NCBI GenBank assembly: GCA_918807975.1
Contig: OU964922.1
Span: 27,578,329-27,642,328 of the forward strand
Reading direction: 5' to 3'
Source of the DNA: Aplidium turbinatum
Taxonomy: Eukaryota; Chordata; Ascidiacea; Aplousobranchia; Polyclinidae
DNA: 64,000 nt
Shown here: positions 1-11,929 of the stretch, in pieces
Position numbering within the stretch: position 1 is the stretch's first letter
Layout: every line of letters starts with the position of its first letter
Made by a program: the position numbers and the translations under genes
The notes under the pieces: model-generated
What the model saw: only the letters and a program-made list of their open reading frames with translations
The model's database searches: none
Told to the model about the DNA's origin: nothing

Positions 1-337
1 TTACAAGAAAAAATTGTTTTTGCAACTTCATTGATCAAATATTGCATTTTTCAAATACGCAGCCGCACAGAAAGTGATCTTATTGAAAGTGATCTAGACC
101 TTCAAGATCACTTTGTTTTAGTGATCTGAGTTAGATCTTCAAGATCACATATTCTTGATGCCTAGCTTTGCCTACAGGCTGTTTTAGATATATAAACAGT
201 TATTTGTTTTCTTGAAGGTCAGCATTTATTGTAGAAAGTCTGCCATAAAACTTTTTAAAGTAAGCAACGTTTCTTCATAATAACCTATACTAAAGTTTAT
301 AACAAAATTCTTGACAAATTCTTTATATTTTATTTAG

Positions 338-492
338 AAGTACAGCATTACACGTACAAAGGGGGTTCGAAGCTGCTTGTCTCTGTCGTGGTGTTTGGAA
401 TTCTTTTAGCGGGAGGTGGTGGGTACATTGGTTACACAAACTTACAAACTATATTCGAAATGCAAAGAAATCAGACAGCTCTTCAGGAAAAT
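338..492 (+). CDS. Gene A exon: juxtamembrane and transmembrane segment
   Basis: Acceptor tatttag, donor gtaagt; 155 nt, entry phase 1, exit phase 0. It encodes HYTYKGGSK, a hydrophobic stretch with four successive glycines, then a first stalk segment with the sequon NQT. Same length as gene B exon 8. Confidence 0.88.
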
Positions 493-3400
493 GTAAGTAT
501 ACGCTATAGCCTACTTCATTTTCTTTTAGTTTTTATTAGGGATACCTAAACTAGTACGGGATGCGCAGAATGGGCAGATGAATAGTTAGGGATGCGCAGA
601 TGAATAGTTTAGGTATCCCTGGTTTTTATTGACTACCGGTATGTTTTAGTTGTATAATGGTGTACGAATTTGTTGCTTTATAGTTTATAGTAATATTCTG
701 CATCCTTTTATTGCGAACAGAGCAATAAACAATCGCAGATTGTGTCTGCTACTCTAGGCAAGAAAATTTCTTGTAAAATTTATCGGTGTTCTCATCAAAT
801 TAAGAAGACGTTCTTGCATTAAAAGCAAGGATTTTTGATGTTTAGTTCTTGATGGAAGTTGTCACAAAAGAAAATTACACGTTGGAGTTGAGGAAAAAAA
901 TATTGGAAAAAGAGGCAGAAGTTCAAATCATGCAAAAAGGTTAAAACCTTTGTAAAATCAGATAAATAAACCAACAGCGTTCATTGATTTATCTGGTTCA
1001 GCAAAGCAAAGTAATTGTAATTTCATATCGTTAACGAATTGTAGCCTAAGTAGAATTGTAAGGTTGTCATAAGCGTTTTTTTCTCAGTATAGCTTACATA
1101 TCATTTTGAGAACCCCTTAATGGGACATATAGGCAAACCCAGTGTGACACCTGTAGGCAGTGGCGTTGACATGGGGTTTAGGCGGATGCTTTTGTCACCG
1201 AGATGATCTTTGGAGTGACAGCCCGGAAATGTTTAGGAACCATCGCGTCTATTGAGTTAGGGTTCAAATCTCATTGGTAGCGGGCCAAATTATGTTTTCA
1301 ACGCTCTGCCTGAAGGTACGCACTGCCCGAATACTTCCTAAGCCTATCACAACTATTTCAAAAATTTCCTAGAACCATTATTACTTCCTAGAAAGAGAGC
1401 ATATAGTTCCCAGCTTACAGAAGGTCCATTTTACCAAGATCGACCAGATTCAGCACTTGATATGTGTCTATGGAAAGCAACATGTATTTGGAAAGCAATA
1501 TCTTTACAAAAAGCAACTCAAATCTATGGAAAGCAAAAAAGTTTAGATCTTTCCATACCGGGTTTGAGAAGGGGATAGCAAAATGCATATTTGTAGTCCT
1601 CATGCAAATACAAAAATCCTTTTTAACCATTTCGGAAGCATCTAGTTCGTGATCACACATGGTTCTGGTTTTTGTTTTTTAAGCAAATACAATGAACTAT
1701 GCAAATACAATGATATTGGGTCCCGTGGCAAATACTATAGGCATTATAATAAAGATAAATTTGGTTTTAACGCGGAATTTTTTTGATTTGGTTTTATGGT
1801 GTTATCTAAGAAATTTCGATATGTTATAAAGACCACAAAAAAAAAACGATTCACAAAAGAAGCATCATTATTATATTTCATGACATGTCATTTACTTTGT
1901 TCTTTACTTTCACAATTTATAATATTTATTTTGTGGGATTGATTGCATCTTAATCTTCCGACTGAGAATGCTTGATCCTAGTAGTTTCGCATGCCTGTAG
2001 AGGCTTTGAACCTCTGACGCAGGCTCGGACACCGAACTTGACAGAGTAGAGTTTCCAATTGTTTGTCTGTGAATTATTCCACTTACCAAGCATTGCTAAA
2101 TCTTGCAGTTTTTTTCGTTTGTGAAGTCAGGTGCTTAACCAACTGAGCTATTGGGCAGACATTCGTTCTTGCTTTTAAATTATACTGCTATAGCTGACGC
2201 ATAGGTATGTCACATTCTTATGCTGTTTTTCTAATTTTCGAGAGTGGAGACCATTTATAATAAATAATAAATTAACTCATGACTTCATGAAATAAATACA
2301 TTAATGTTTGTAATTGCCAGTAATAGTAAATACAGTATACCGTACGACTTCTTTTCAGGAAATATCACTAATTTTCGCAAGAATGTTCGAGACAATTTCC
2401 AACAAAGCTCAGACAATGGTAATTACAGTGTTATTGTTAGCTGACAAATGTTAAGTGATGATGATAACCACACAGTAGTCTAAAAGTTCAATGCTACATC
2501 CATGACAGTAACGTATTCTCCGTGAATGACGGGTATCCACTATCCAAATCCACTGTATACCTAAGTCAAATCAAATAAAAACAGATAAAATTTTCCCTTC
2601 AAATATTAGAAACAATTTATTCCTCATTGAATAGCAGAAACAAAAATAAATTATGTAATAATGCATTTTTACCTAGCGCTGAGCTCTTTTTGCGCCAAGC
2701 AGAAACAAGAATTAGTAGGCTACACTTTTAAAAAGTATTTGGTATGACACGACAGTGCATGAAATCCATTTCTACCGATTCAGAGGCATACACACTAACA
2801 AAAACTTAACTGAATCCCAAATGACATGTCAATGCCATAGAACTTGAGTGGCGAGTGCATACGAAATATAGCTTAGTTTTATGTCATGCAAAAAGTAAAA
2901 TCTGGTACGTTGTTCTGAACCTTTGATCTCTTGTAAAACTTTTGAATCCTGTTAGAATCCTGCTTTTCTGTGAAATTCAAGATCCGGTTTTGATCTTAAT
3001 CCGGACACTTTTCTAAGTTTTCCATTTTCAATGGTTATTTGATGATCTTTTACCTCCGGATTCAATGAACATCTCTAGCAGCCTATAGCAACGCATGCAT
3101 TTTCAAAGTTGCATACCGTTATTAACTACTACCATCGTCGTCGTCGTCGTGTGAGCCTTTGAGGCCGAGGATCTATCCTATTACCACCCGATTCACGATG
3201 TTCCCGGACTACCCTGGATGGCAACTAGAGAGCAGCCAGTCTTTGGTTTCATCATCCATGACACACAGACCTTCCATTCCGTTAGGTGGCTTGAAGATGG
3301 TACAGTCATTGATGATGTGGTCTGCGGCCTGTTCCTCGGCACCACATTCAAAGCAGTTATTACATTACAAAATAACACAGTTTTTGGCCAGTCATCATCC

Positions 3401-6400
3401 AAGACACCCAGACCTTTCACTCCATAGGTGGCTTGAAGATGGTAGGCTACGGTCGTTGAGGATGTGGTTTGCGGTCTGCTCCTCAGTCTAAAAATGGCTA
3501 ATGATTTTGCAACTTTGACCAAAACTGTGAGTAAGCTATGTACATTTTTCAGATTATCAGATGAGAAGATCCCTTGGTAGAGTCGTAAAAAGTTGCCATG
3601 ACCTGTATCCAAAGTTAGGCATCAACAGAAGCGGACTGTACTACATAACCATCGTGCGTAACATCACTAAACCTGTTTATTGTGATTTGGAAACTGATGG
3701 AGGCGGATGGACGGTAACTAATAAAATTAATATATTTTACTCATTGATTATTTCGAAGAGTTGGCATAACCAGGACCGTAGGAGCATCATCTCAGCCACT
3801 ATCCTCCCGAAATTCACTGGAAGTCCCTCTTTTTTTGGTGATAGTGACTAATAGATTACACACTAAATGACTACAGTGTCTGTATGGCGTAGCCTACCGG
3901 CAAGACTTTTAACGTAACTGTGTTGTAACCTCGAGTCAGGTCTGGATTTAGGGGGGGCAGAGGGTACAGTTGCCCCGGGCCCGCCGACGTGGAAAAATTC
4001 GATTTTGTGTTATTATTTTCTCTCAGCCTTTACAGTTTCTGCAAAATGCCTCCTTTTTCTTTCAAGGTTAATTTTTAGTCACAAGGTGGCGACTGAGCTT
4101 GGCGTAAAGGCATTAGCGGTGTGGGTGACTTTTAAGTTACTTTTAAGGGCGCGAAAAAATTTTTTGCACGGGGCCCCCGGATCTAAAAGTGCCCAGGGCT
4201 CCTCATCAGCTAAACCCGGCCCTGCCTCGAGTGGAACTTAGTGTAAAAAGTTGAAAAAACTGCTGACCAACACTTCACACTGTAGGCTACCAAAGATAGT
4301 TTTAGTTTTGTTCAGTAAACAGTGACCTATTAAATTTGTATTGGGTACTGGAAGGTATGGCCGGAAAATAGTATCCCAATCTAATGGGAAAAACACGTGT
4401 CTATCGCTGTCAATTCTCGCTCAACTTTCAACTGCTGAAAAACATGGTCAGATGAAGGTGTATCGAATGGGTTGCGAATTTATAGGCAGTTTAGTTATAT
4501 GCATGTTGCATAATGACTAAGTAATTTACAAGATGAAAGTGTGTTTGAAATGTTTAACCTGTCCAGAGATGTTCTGAAATTTTAAGTTACATCGTTATTC
4601 TTATCGTATCTTTGCTTATTTAGGTTATTCAAAGACGAAAAAGCGACATGACTATCTTTTCTAGATATATAGAACAGTATGCAAGTGGCTTCGGACATGC
4701 CCCAAAAGAATATTTTTTAGGTAAGCATATTACGAAATCGTTTCCCTGAAAAACAGTAACGATTATTTTAAATAGCGCATTACTGTATTATCGAGAATCC
4801 AGTATTTTTTGTAATAACAAGAGTATTGTTCAATAAGTGCGAATTTGTGGTTACAAAGGACAAGATAGACCCACTATAGTTAGTTAATAAAAGCGAGTAG
4901 GTTAACTGTTAGGCCTAATCTGATATTGAAATGTTAAGCTAATAACACTGCGCTGCGTTTGAATTTTTTTGCAAAAGGCAAAGATGTTTTATTGTTCCTG
5001 ACTCCCTTTTTTTGTGCTGCTTTCAAAAATGCAACCAGTTTTTTTCAATCAGGTCAAGTTTTTTCTCCATCAAAATTTTAATTATGCTAGCTTTGGATGT
5101 TTATATGCACAGAGTAACTGATTTTTGTGATGGCTTAATTGGTCATAGATATGGTTCATTTTTGCAAGATGGCATTTTTACTTGTATGCAATGACAAGCA
5201 TTTTTAATACTAAATACATAATGACATCTTTGAAATAAAAACATTTATTACAACTAACCAAGAAAGCTTCCATACATATAATTTTGTTCATTGGCGCTCA
5301 ATTTGACAGTTGAAGTTAATATGTCACACTAGACACGTGATCATTGAACCTTTTAATGTTTGGATGACTTTTTGTAAAAAAAAACTCCTTTTGCTTTTTA
5401 GTGTTGTTCTCTCTCTCTCTCTGTAACCGAGGTATCATAGCTGATACAGCCCTCGATGTACAATGATGTTTCAGTTTGATCGGTCTCGTGCGTCTTGCCA
5501 AATTTTAGTAGGGGTTTTTGATATGTGGTTGAAAATTGTGCAAAAATGTGAATCTTTAAAGGCATACTAAAGGGAAATTTCAAACCGGAATTAAGCATTA
5601 AAATGAGTAAACTGAACATTCAAGAATACATTTCAAAAACAATTACCGAAAAAAAATTGTTTTCAATGGCGCTGGCAAGGCCCAAAGTCCAGTGTTTCAT
5701 TTATTTTCATTTTTTTCAAAATGACCAAAACGTTCAAACACTGCTCGAGAATACGTAATAAAAGACAGCAATAACAAAAGCCACGTTAGCACATCTGATG
5801 TTTTGAGCAAACTGTCTGCTGTTTTGGTGTTGAAATGTGCTGTTTTGATGTACATACATACATAGCCTACAGTCAAATCGCCCGCAGTAACAATTATTGC
5901 GTAATCGGTTGATTGCTAGTCTTTTGTTACGTAGACTGTACACTGTACAGTCGCACGCTTCGTTGCTCAGGCCGAATCTAGTTTTGAAAGCTCTGACAAA
6001 AGCACGCGCACAATGGTGGTCAGACCGCAATGGGGCAAAGTTTTATTGAAAATCGTTTTATGGTAGCATGTTAAACACAAAGAACGTGGAAAATCGCCAA
6101 GTCAGGTTTTTCATTTAGTATCCCTTTAAGCTCCTCTTGACCGTTTTCCTAGTATTTTTCCACTTAAAGATAAATCTTCAAGTTTGCCTTTCCTTATGAT
6201 GTGACCCAAGAACTTCAGCTGCCGCATTTCTAAAGATCTCATTATCTGCTGCTCCTGGCCCATCTGTTGGAGAACTGCTCTGTTGGTTCGAAAAACTGTC
6301 CATGGAATTTTAGGAATTCTTCGGTAAAACCACATTTCTGCAGCTTCAAGCTATTTTCAGGTTTTTGACGTTAGCGTCCAGGTTGCACATCCGTACATCA

Positions 6401-9400
6401 AAATTGACCAAACAAAGTTGATTGGTTTAGTGTTGTTAGTAAACCAATAAACCCATTTTTATCAAAAAATTGTTTTTGTGTTTTTAAATAAAAACTTAAA
6501 AGCGTTGCCAAATGGCTACATTGGCATACAGAATGCACAAATAAGATCTTAGATAGAGGATTTCCCTGAAAGTTCAAATGTTGAAGATTGCAAACTGAAA
6601 AAGCAGTACAGAAATATCATCAGCATTTTACAAATAATATAGTTTCGGGAGAGAGTTTGCTTTTTTATACCAAAGACAGGCAAGACACAACAATACCACA
6701 GGGTTGAGCATTACAACAGTATATATTTTTACATATTTACAAAATAGTTTAACAATCAAACGTTTTCGGCTTAACCTAAGCCCTCATCAGGAATCTGAAA
6801 ATATTAATAAAATGCAATAAATTTCAACTTCTTGAAGGTAACTAGCTAACTAATTGTAAGCATCAAGAAATACGCAGCGGTTAAAAGCAATAGTGTGGAA
6901 AACAAACAGACGGACGGAAAACAAAATTACATTAGAAAAAGGCACCCACATGACTACAAACGAATTAGCACCACAGGGAACGTGATCCATCTAACTTAGT
7001 AGTAAAAATCCATTCTACTAAACATTTACTAAGTTAGATGGATCACGTTCCCTGTGGTGCTAATTCGTTTGTAGTCATGTGGGTGCCTTTTTCTAATGTA
7101 ATTTTGTTTTCCGTCCGTCTGTTTGTTTTCCACACTATTGCTTTTAACCGCTGCGTATTTCTTGATGCTTACAATTAGTTAGCTAGTTACCTTCAAGAAG
7201 TTGAAATTTATTGCATTTTATTAATATTTTCAGATTCCTGATGAGGGCTGAGGTTAAGCCGAAAACATTTTACAAATAATATCAGCTAACCAAAACCATA
7301 TTAAGCTTTATTTGTAGCCTAAGTCGTCTTTTTACTTTTTAGCAATCAGTGTTTAGCTACTTTGTTTGCTTCATTGAGAGAGAGAAATGTTTTTTTATTT
7401 GCCAATACGAAAAAAATCGAATAGTTACACAGTAGAACATATGTATCATGGAGAAAAGACTGGTAGCACCGAATAACCTTTGCGGTTTTCTCGTCGAGGT
7501 GCTGCCTGCCATCAAGTAACAGCAATATAGTATCAATTCATTAAAAAGTATTATCACTACGTGTAGCACATAAAAAGGTTCTCAATTTGCAGTACATATA
7601 AACTTTAATATTAATACAATTAGATCAATCTCAAGCTATTCAGGAAACTCAACAGCCAGCGACCAGGAACAAATGATACACACACACATTTTTCCATTTG
7701 GAAACGAGAGGGTTATTTATAGGAGTCAAGGAGTCATTGTCTTAAAGAAGTCATTGCCTTGACAAGAGATAAAATGATGAACTAAATTACGACATATTAG
7801 GAGCATATTTGATTGAAAAAAAAGAAATAAGCTTAATCCCCTGAAATTAGGGTTCGCCACTTGGCTGTACTGGGCATTAAAAGGTTAATATCACAAGTCT
7901 GTTATAAATTCCAAATATTCACCAACATCAGTGGATGAGATAATGTCAGATAAATATATTCTGACACAGAAAGCATTGTGCGGCACATAGCTTAGGTCTG
8001 CAGACTGCCGGTACTAGATTAGTAAAAAGCACAGAAAGCAAAGCCAATAAAATCTATTGACTGTTCAGAGTGGCAAAACTAGGGGAGAGGAAACAAAGCA
8101 TAAATGTACTGCAACCTACTCTATACCTAAATAAAAATTAATTTACCTTTTTTAAATTTGATTGTTTCAATGACTTTTAATTTCTACTAGGTTTAGAACC
8201 CATCCGTGAACTGACGAGTAGAAGAAATTACACCCTTCGTATTGACTTGGAAAACTTTGATGGAGAAACTGCGTACGCACAATACAGGTTTTGACCGATT
8301 GCTGCATAGATTAAGTCAAACGCATTTAGATTTGCACAGGGGCTTTTTAATTAAACTTTTGCTCTTCAGAAATAAAAATAAGCACAATAAATATTTTTTG
8401 TTCTTTTTTGAGACAATTTTTTCGAGTTTGAACGGGGAAACCTAAGGCTACATTACATTAAATTCTTTTACAATAAAAATATCATAATTAACGGGGCTAA
8501 TATGCAGTGGAGTGACCTCAGATAACTTCCTGAGCCCCTGTAGTATTTGGCAATCAGGTAGGTTTATTTGAGCATGAGTTTACAATGGAGTGGTTTAAAC
8601 CTACCAGGAAAAACATAATATCCACCGGGTAAAAGTGTTGAAATGTTCTTTTTGTTAAAACCAATTTTGTTGCATCCAGAAAGTATTTTGCTCTGTTACG
8701 CCTACGTATTTAAAAATGATATGTGAGTAAAATTTCGAATAACTGTAATTTTAGGGAAAAATCGCTTTCAAAGGTAGCTAAGCCAATTAAATCTCCAAAT
8801 TTTTCAATTCTTGCCCGATTTAAAAAAAAGTCAATTTAATGAGCATGCCAAATTACCATGCTATAGCTTCTACTGTGTGATATAAATTCTGAGTTGAATG
8901 ACCGCAATGTTCATGACCATTGGGAGTATTTATGCTTAATGCTTTTGGCTTTCTTTCCGAGCAATGGACGTGTAGCTATGACACAATAGACTTGTGTTTG
9001 CTATCCCTTAGCCTATAGCCTACATTTATGTTATTTACCAAACTGGTCAGAAAATCTATGAATGTAAACCACCTTTCCATATCGATGCAGTGAAAATACA
9101 CACTATATTATCATAGATTTTCTTGCCTGTTGGGGTCCAAAAATTATTTTGGCCCTTGGGCCCATAAACAGCTTAACAAAGCACTGTTTGTTTGTTTATC
9201 TTTATCCTGCATTGCGGGAAAGCGGACTTGAGCGCTATGCATCGGTGTACGCTTTCCGACATACACCTGACCCACGCTGCAGCCGACTGCAATGTCTGTT
9301 TCCGGTTGTCTACTCTACTTATGACTTAAATTTGGTACTACCCATTACTCGAAATCGATCACTGGGTAGAGGCAATTACACTGGTCTACAAAAAAAAAAT

Positions 9401-11929
9401 TTTTTTTTGCTCCATGAACTTTGAAGACTGATTTAGAGTAATTTTGGGGTGCTGAATCCGAATCTGACCTCAGATTTATCCTATCACGTCAGGTTTGTAA
9501 AATATGATAACAACAAATTGGTACTTTCGTCAAAAGTGGAAGATTTGGCGTTGCGTTTACCACCAACATATGCAGTGCTGTAACGAAAGGTTAGTGTTAG
9601 ACAGGCCAAAACAGCCTAAATATGGTTACTGAACAAGCATTGCCATAGGCTTGCTTAAATCTTTGTGGTTTTATGCAAAACATTGACGGGGGGAGGGGGT
9701 CAGTTACACTTATAGCCTCCCTTTTAGCTTGTTATTACTGCCTTGTTAATAATGTTGCTTAGAAAACAAATTGGTATCAAAATTATAATTGGTAGGTGTA
9801 TTTCAGCTACTTATGCACCACATGGCCTGGATTTCTGGATTTTGCACAATGTGTATGTGCAATAAACGCAACGTCAAATCTTCCACTTTTGACAAAAGTA
9901 ACAATATGCTGTTATCATATCTCACAAACCTGACGTGATAGCATAAATCTGAGGTCATATTCGGATTCAGCACCCCAAAATTACTCTAAATCAGTTTTCA
10001 AAGTTCACAGAGCAAAAATCGTGTAGACCAGTGTTATCGTTAAGTTTCTTGCCCAGAGAAACAACAGCAAGTGCGGGTGGCTGGAGTCGAACACGCAGGC
10101 TCTCGACTGCGAGCCCAACGCGCTAACCACTCGGCTCAGACTAACTTTACTTATGGCATACAAGAATGAGCATTGAGAGTATTTGAGTTAAATTTTTGTC
10201 GGCTGCATGGCCGAGTGGTGAGAGCCTTGGAACGCCAATCGAAAGGGCGCCGGTTCGACACTGCTCAAGAGCATGCGGCTGTGTCGTTGACAGGACACTT
10301 AAGGGCATGCCTGAAGGTGGACACAAAGATTGGCTTCCTTGCCTTTCCGTCCACTTAATCTAAATCTTCAACCACCGGGTGTAAACCTGGATACGACAAA
10401 CAAAAAAAGTTACATTTTCTAGAAATTATTGTAGGCTACATCAATAGCCTAAATAACCAGAAATGTCATCAAATAGGGAATGTTCTACTGTAAATCTGGT
10501 GTTGAATGCGAAGTGAACCAACATTACGTTTTGCATTTTTTTAGTTCATTCTTTATTGGAAACAATGACACAATGTGGAAGTTGAACGTTTCTGGTTATA
10601 ATGGAACCGCTGGTAAAAAGGTTGTTAAATAAATTAAAAATTTCCATTGCAGCTCTGAAATTCTTCGGTAGGTAATAGCATATGCATACGATTTTTCATG
10701 AAAAAAATGGTTGACACTTCAAATTGTTAACCTGCGTAATGTACTTGTTAGGTGATCGCTTTGTCAAGATTTGTACAACAACGGTTTCAATTAAAATCTT
10801 GGTAGTATTTTTCTTTATAACCGAAACAAACCTGGAAACTAATTTTATTAGCTAATAAAAAAATAAATGACGTAACTTTTTTTATGTGTGTGTAAATAGC
10901 TTTCGTTTTTTTGTTTGTATATTAATAAACAACTCAACAAGCAACATTCCCTTTTTGCAATGAAAACACCCGAAGTACAGTTTGTTGCAACACATATTTT
11001 TAGAACCTCAAGACTGGGAGAAGTAAACAAATCTAGCACAAATAATAATCATATTGTTATTGCCAGACAAGCAGGAAAACGACAAACAAACCCTACCACA
11101 ATTGTTGCAACACATAATCGCACTTGAGGATGCGTGAAACATACCGAAAAACTCTGAACACAAGTTTTAAAATACTCTGTAAATAAAATTTGTAAATAAA
11201 TGAATGTAAGTTTATAAATTAGGAAACAGAAACTTAAAATGTTTGTAAATAATTGTTAAATATATTTTTTAATTTCTTAACTTGATTTCTTCTTACATGA
11301 AAAAGAAGCAAGTAAAACCCGTAAACAATAAAAAGCACACACTTCAACATCGATAAATCAAAAACGACAATATTCAAGTTAAAGACGCACCATGAATGAA
11401 AAGTTAACACAAAATCACTTGAGAAAACTTCGTTGCACAGTTACACAGCAAAACCATTGCAGTATGCGCCAGTGAGGCTGTTGTGAGGATAATTTGGGCC
11501 TGATACTAATAACATTGTTAGGCCTCACATCCCGAGCCCCTTGGACAGATTGCAAGCCCCTAAAATCATCGTGGACCTAAGTTCAAACGTACCCGTAGAA
11601 CCCCCTGTCAACTCTACTAAGTAGGCCTACCTGTCTTTTCAAAAGAAAAACTACACATTGAGTGTAGGCTTTCAACGATTTGTTTTACAGGTGACAGTCT
11701 GTCTGCCAGCAACGGCTCTCCATTTGCAACTGTTGACAACGACGATGCTTTCCAATGTGCTTTGAATCGATTCGGTGGCTGGTGGTTCACGCCTACTTGT
11801 GGAGACTCCAATTTAAACGGAAGATATATAAATCCGGAGGGAAAGCCAACATACAGAACAATTTTTTGGGAGTCATGGTCAAAAGATGTTCCTCTCAAAA
11901 AAACGGAAATGAAAATTAGACCGGCCTAA
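338..11929 (+). CDS. Gene A: type II membrane fibrinogen-related protein, FIBCD1-like (5' end outside window)
   Basis: Eight exons join in frame: 338-492, 846-939, 2359-2418, 3553-3713, 4624-4720, 8191-8287, 10545-10612 and 11691-11929 (TAA stop), each flanked by ag and gt. About 322 residues are in the window: the end of a cytoplasmic tail (QHYTYKGGSK), a glycine-rich transmembrane segment (LLVSVVVFGILLAGGGG), a Lys/Glu-rich stalk and an FBG domain of about 220 residues. FBG hallmarks are VYCDLETDGGGWTV, GGWWF, SNLNGRY and the ending KTEMKIRP; the four usual cysteines are present. The His of the usual Cys-His pair is Gly here (PTCGDSNLNG), and the calcium loop is short (DNDD). Many N-glycosylation sequons follow the membrane segment (NQT, NYT, NIT, NGT). 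The family binds acetylated sugars or microbial surfaces; the ligand here is unknown. Cytoplasmic exons and promoter lie left of base 1. Confidence 0.9.
846..939 (+). CDS. Gene A exon: coiled stalk
   Basis: 94 nt, phase 0 to 1. It encodes a charged helix-forming segment (ENYTLELRKKILEKEAEV) likely to oligomerise the receptor. Acceptor tgtttag; donor gttaaa is weaker than the others but keeps the frame. Gene B exon 9 matches in length and sequence. Confidence 0.85.
1935..2158 (-). repeat. tRNA-derived SINE, family 2
   Basis: Read on the minus strand it opens with a good A box (TAGCTCAGTTGGTTAAGCA), has a B-box-like GGTTCAAAGCC further on, and ends with GCGAAACTACTAGGA and CAGTCGGAAGATTAAGAT. 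The body and tail recur at 23985-24250 and the tail at 51070-51185, which defines the family. It lies in a gene A intron. Confidence 0.6.
2359..2418 (+). CDS. Gene A exon: stalk, 60 nt
   Basis: Symmetric phase 1-1 exon encoding NITNFRKNVRDNFQQSSDN; acceptor cttttcag, donor gtaatt. It matches gene B exon 10 (NVSRLLKKVRSNDRES) in length and phase. Confidence 0.83.
3128..3487 (-). mobile_element. LINE (family 1) 3'-end fragment, internally duplicated
   Basis: Minus-strand translation gives CGAEEQAADHIINDC, the C-terminal cysteine/histidine motif also seen in the long LINE at 59614-62260. A second, more decayed copy of the same stretch (EEQTANHILND) follows at about 3370-3487. A (CGT)n run at 3131-3150 is the simple 3' tail. 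It lies in a gene A intron. Confidence 0.75.
3553..3713 (+). CDS. Gene A exon: FBG domain part 1
   Basis: 161 nt. It encodes SLGRVVKSCHDLYPKLG, then SGLYYI and VYCDLETDGGGWT, the classic opening of an FBG domain with its first cysteine pair. Acceptor tttttcag, donor gtaact. Confidence 0.93.
3937..4224. mobile_element. hAT-type MITE with perfect 8-bp target duplication
   Basis: Ends CAGGTCTGGATTTAG and, on the other strand, CAGGGCCGGGTTTAGC. Flanked by identical cctcgagt at 3929-3936 and 4225-4232. 288 bp, GC-rich relative to its surroundings, non-coding; in a gene A intron. Confidence 0.88.
4624..4720 (+). CDS. Gene A exon: FBG domain part 2
   Basis: 97 nt. VIQRRKSDMTIF then YASGFGHAPKEYFLG matches the family stretch that reads roughly V(F/I)QRR..G...F...W..Y..GFG....E(F/Y)(W/F)LG. 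Donor gtaagc. Confidence 0.9.
5555..6129. mobile_element. TIR element (MITE), about 575 bp
   Basis: Left end tttaaaggcatactaaa is inverted at the right end as tttagtatccctttaa. The superfamily is unsure; TTAA-like ends suggest Kolobok or piggyBac types. A (TC)n run at 5408-5421 lies just outside. Confidence 0.55.
6130..6410 (-). mobile_element. LINE (family 2, RTE-like) C-terminal fragment
   Basis: Minus strand encodes MWFYRRIPKIPWT and RQLKFLGHIIRKGKLEDL then GKRSRG, the conserved segment downstream of the reverse transcriptase in RTE-type LINEs. It is broken at the edges and abuts the TIR element on its left. Confidence 0.75.
6764..6790 (-). ncRNA. Hammerhead ribozyme core motif (left arm)
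   Basis: On the minus strand: CTGATGAG, stem II GGCTTA-GGT-TAAGCC, then GAAA. This is the conserved hammerhead core with a fully paired stem II. Stems I and III were not resolved. Confidence 0.6.
7238..7264 (+). ncRNA. Hammerhead ribozyme core motif (right arm)
   Basis: CTGATGAG and GAAA are kept. Stem II has one change (GGCTGA against TAAGCC) that weakens pairing relative to the left arm. Confidence 0.5.
7268..8190. other. Intron sequence, no feature seen
   Basis: AT-rich gene A intron remainder with a short (CA)n run near 7676. I see no exon, element end or RNA gene. Confidence 0.6.
8191..8287 (+). CDS. Gene A exon: FBG domain part 3
   Basis: 97 nt. GLEPIRELTSRRNYTLRID then LENFDGETAYAQY corresponds to the family segment GL..I..LT....Y.LR(I/V)DLED..G....A.Y. 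Acceptor tctactag, donor gttttg, the same donor as the gene B paralogue. Confidence 0.92.
9330..10140 (-). repeat. tRNA-derived SINE (family 3), split by a foldback element
   Basis: Minus strand from about 10140: GCCGAGTGGTTAGCGCG (A box) and GTGTTCGACTCCAG (B box), then a body leading to CTTAACGATAA. It is interrupted by the element at 9379-10033 and resumes as TTGCCTCTACCCAGTGATCG. The outer 3' border near 9200-9330 is uncertain. Confidence 0.6.
9379..10033. mobile_element. CACTG-ended foldback DNA transposon, non-autonomous
   Basis: Inverted arms of about 180 bp (9379-9559 and 9863-10033) differ at few positions. Tips read CACTGGTCTACA, flanked by tta on both sides (9376-9378, 10034-10036). 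The tips and 3-bp duplication suggest a CACTA/EnSpm or Chapaev relative; the class is not settled. No transposase inside. Confidence 0.75.
10199..10410 (+). repeat. tRNA-derived SINE (family 1)
   Basis: Head GGCTGCATGGCCGAGTGGTG (A box) and GCCGGTTCGACACTG (B box) resemble a Ser/Leu-type tRNA. The body includes TGCCTGAAGGTGGACAC and GGCTTCCTTGCCTTTCCGTCC. The body recurs at 17045-17231 and 26190-26383. Confidence 0.75.
10545..10612 (+). CDS. Gene A exon: FBG domain part 4
   Basis: 68 nt, encoding SSFFIGNNDTMWKLNVSGY then NGTAG. It matches the Y..F.....Y.L...GYSGTAGD section of FBG domains. Acceptor tttttttag, donor gtaaaa. Confidence 0.88.
11691..11929 (+). CDS. Gene A last exon: FBG C-terminus
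   Basis: GDSLSASNGSPFATVDNDD, then CALNRFGGWWFTPTCGDSN, LNGRY and FWESWSKDVPLKKTEMKIRP, ending PA-stop. Relative to gene B the calcium loop is shorter and the C-terminal tail of about 11 residues is absent. Confidence 0.93.

Larger units (their letters stand above)
6760..7267. repeat. Near-perfect palindrome, Penelope-like terminal repeat type
   Basis: Two arms of about 240 bp (6760-7001 and 7027-7267) are almost exact reverse complements around a spacer of about 25 bp. Each outer end carries a hammerhead-like core. Inverted terminal repeats of this kind are known in Penelope-like elements; no coding sequence remains. It lies in a gene A intron and would form a long hairpin in the pre-mRNA. 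Confidence 0.8.

Noticed and set aside
9149-9424. 91-residue open frame starting MALGPINSLTK
   Set aside because: It runs through SINE body and the foldback arm; no protein-family feature.
11115-11150. cttgaggatgcgtgaaacat, like a collapsed hammerhead core
   Set aside because: Stem II is absent and the core does not fit CTGANGA.
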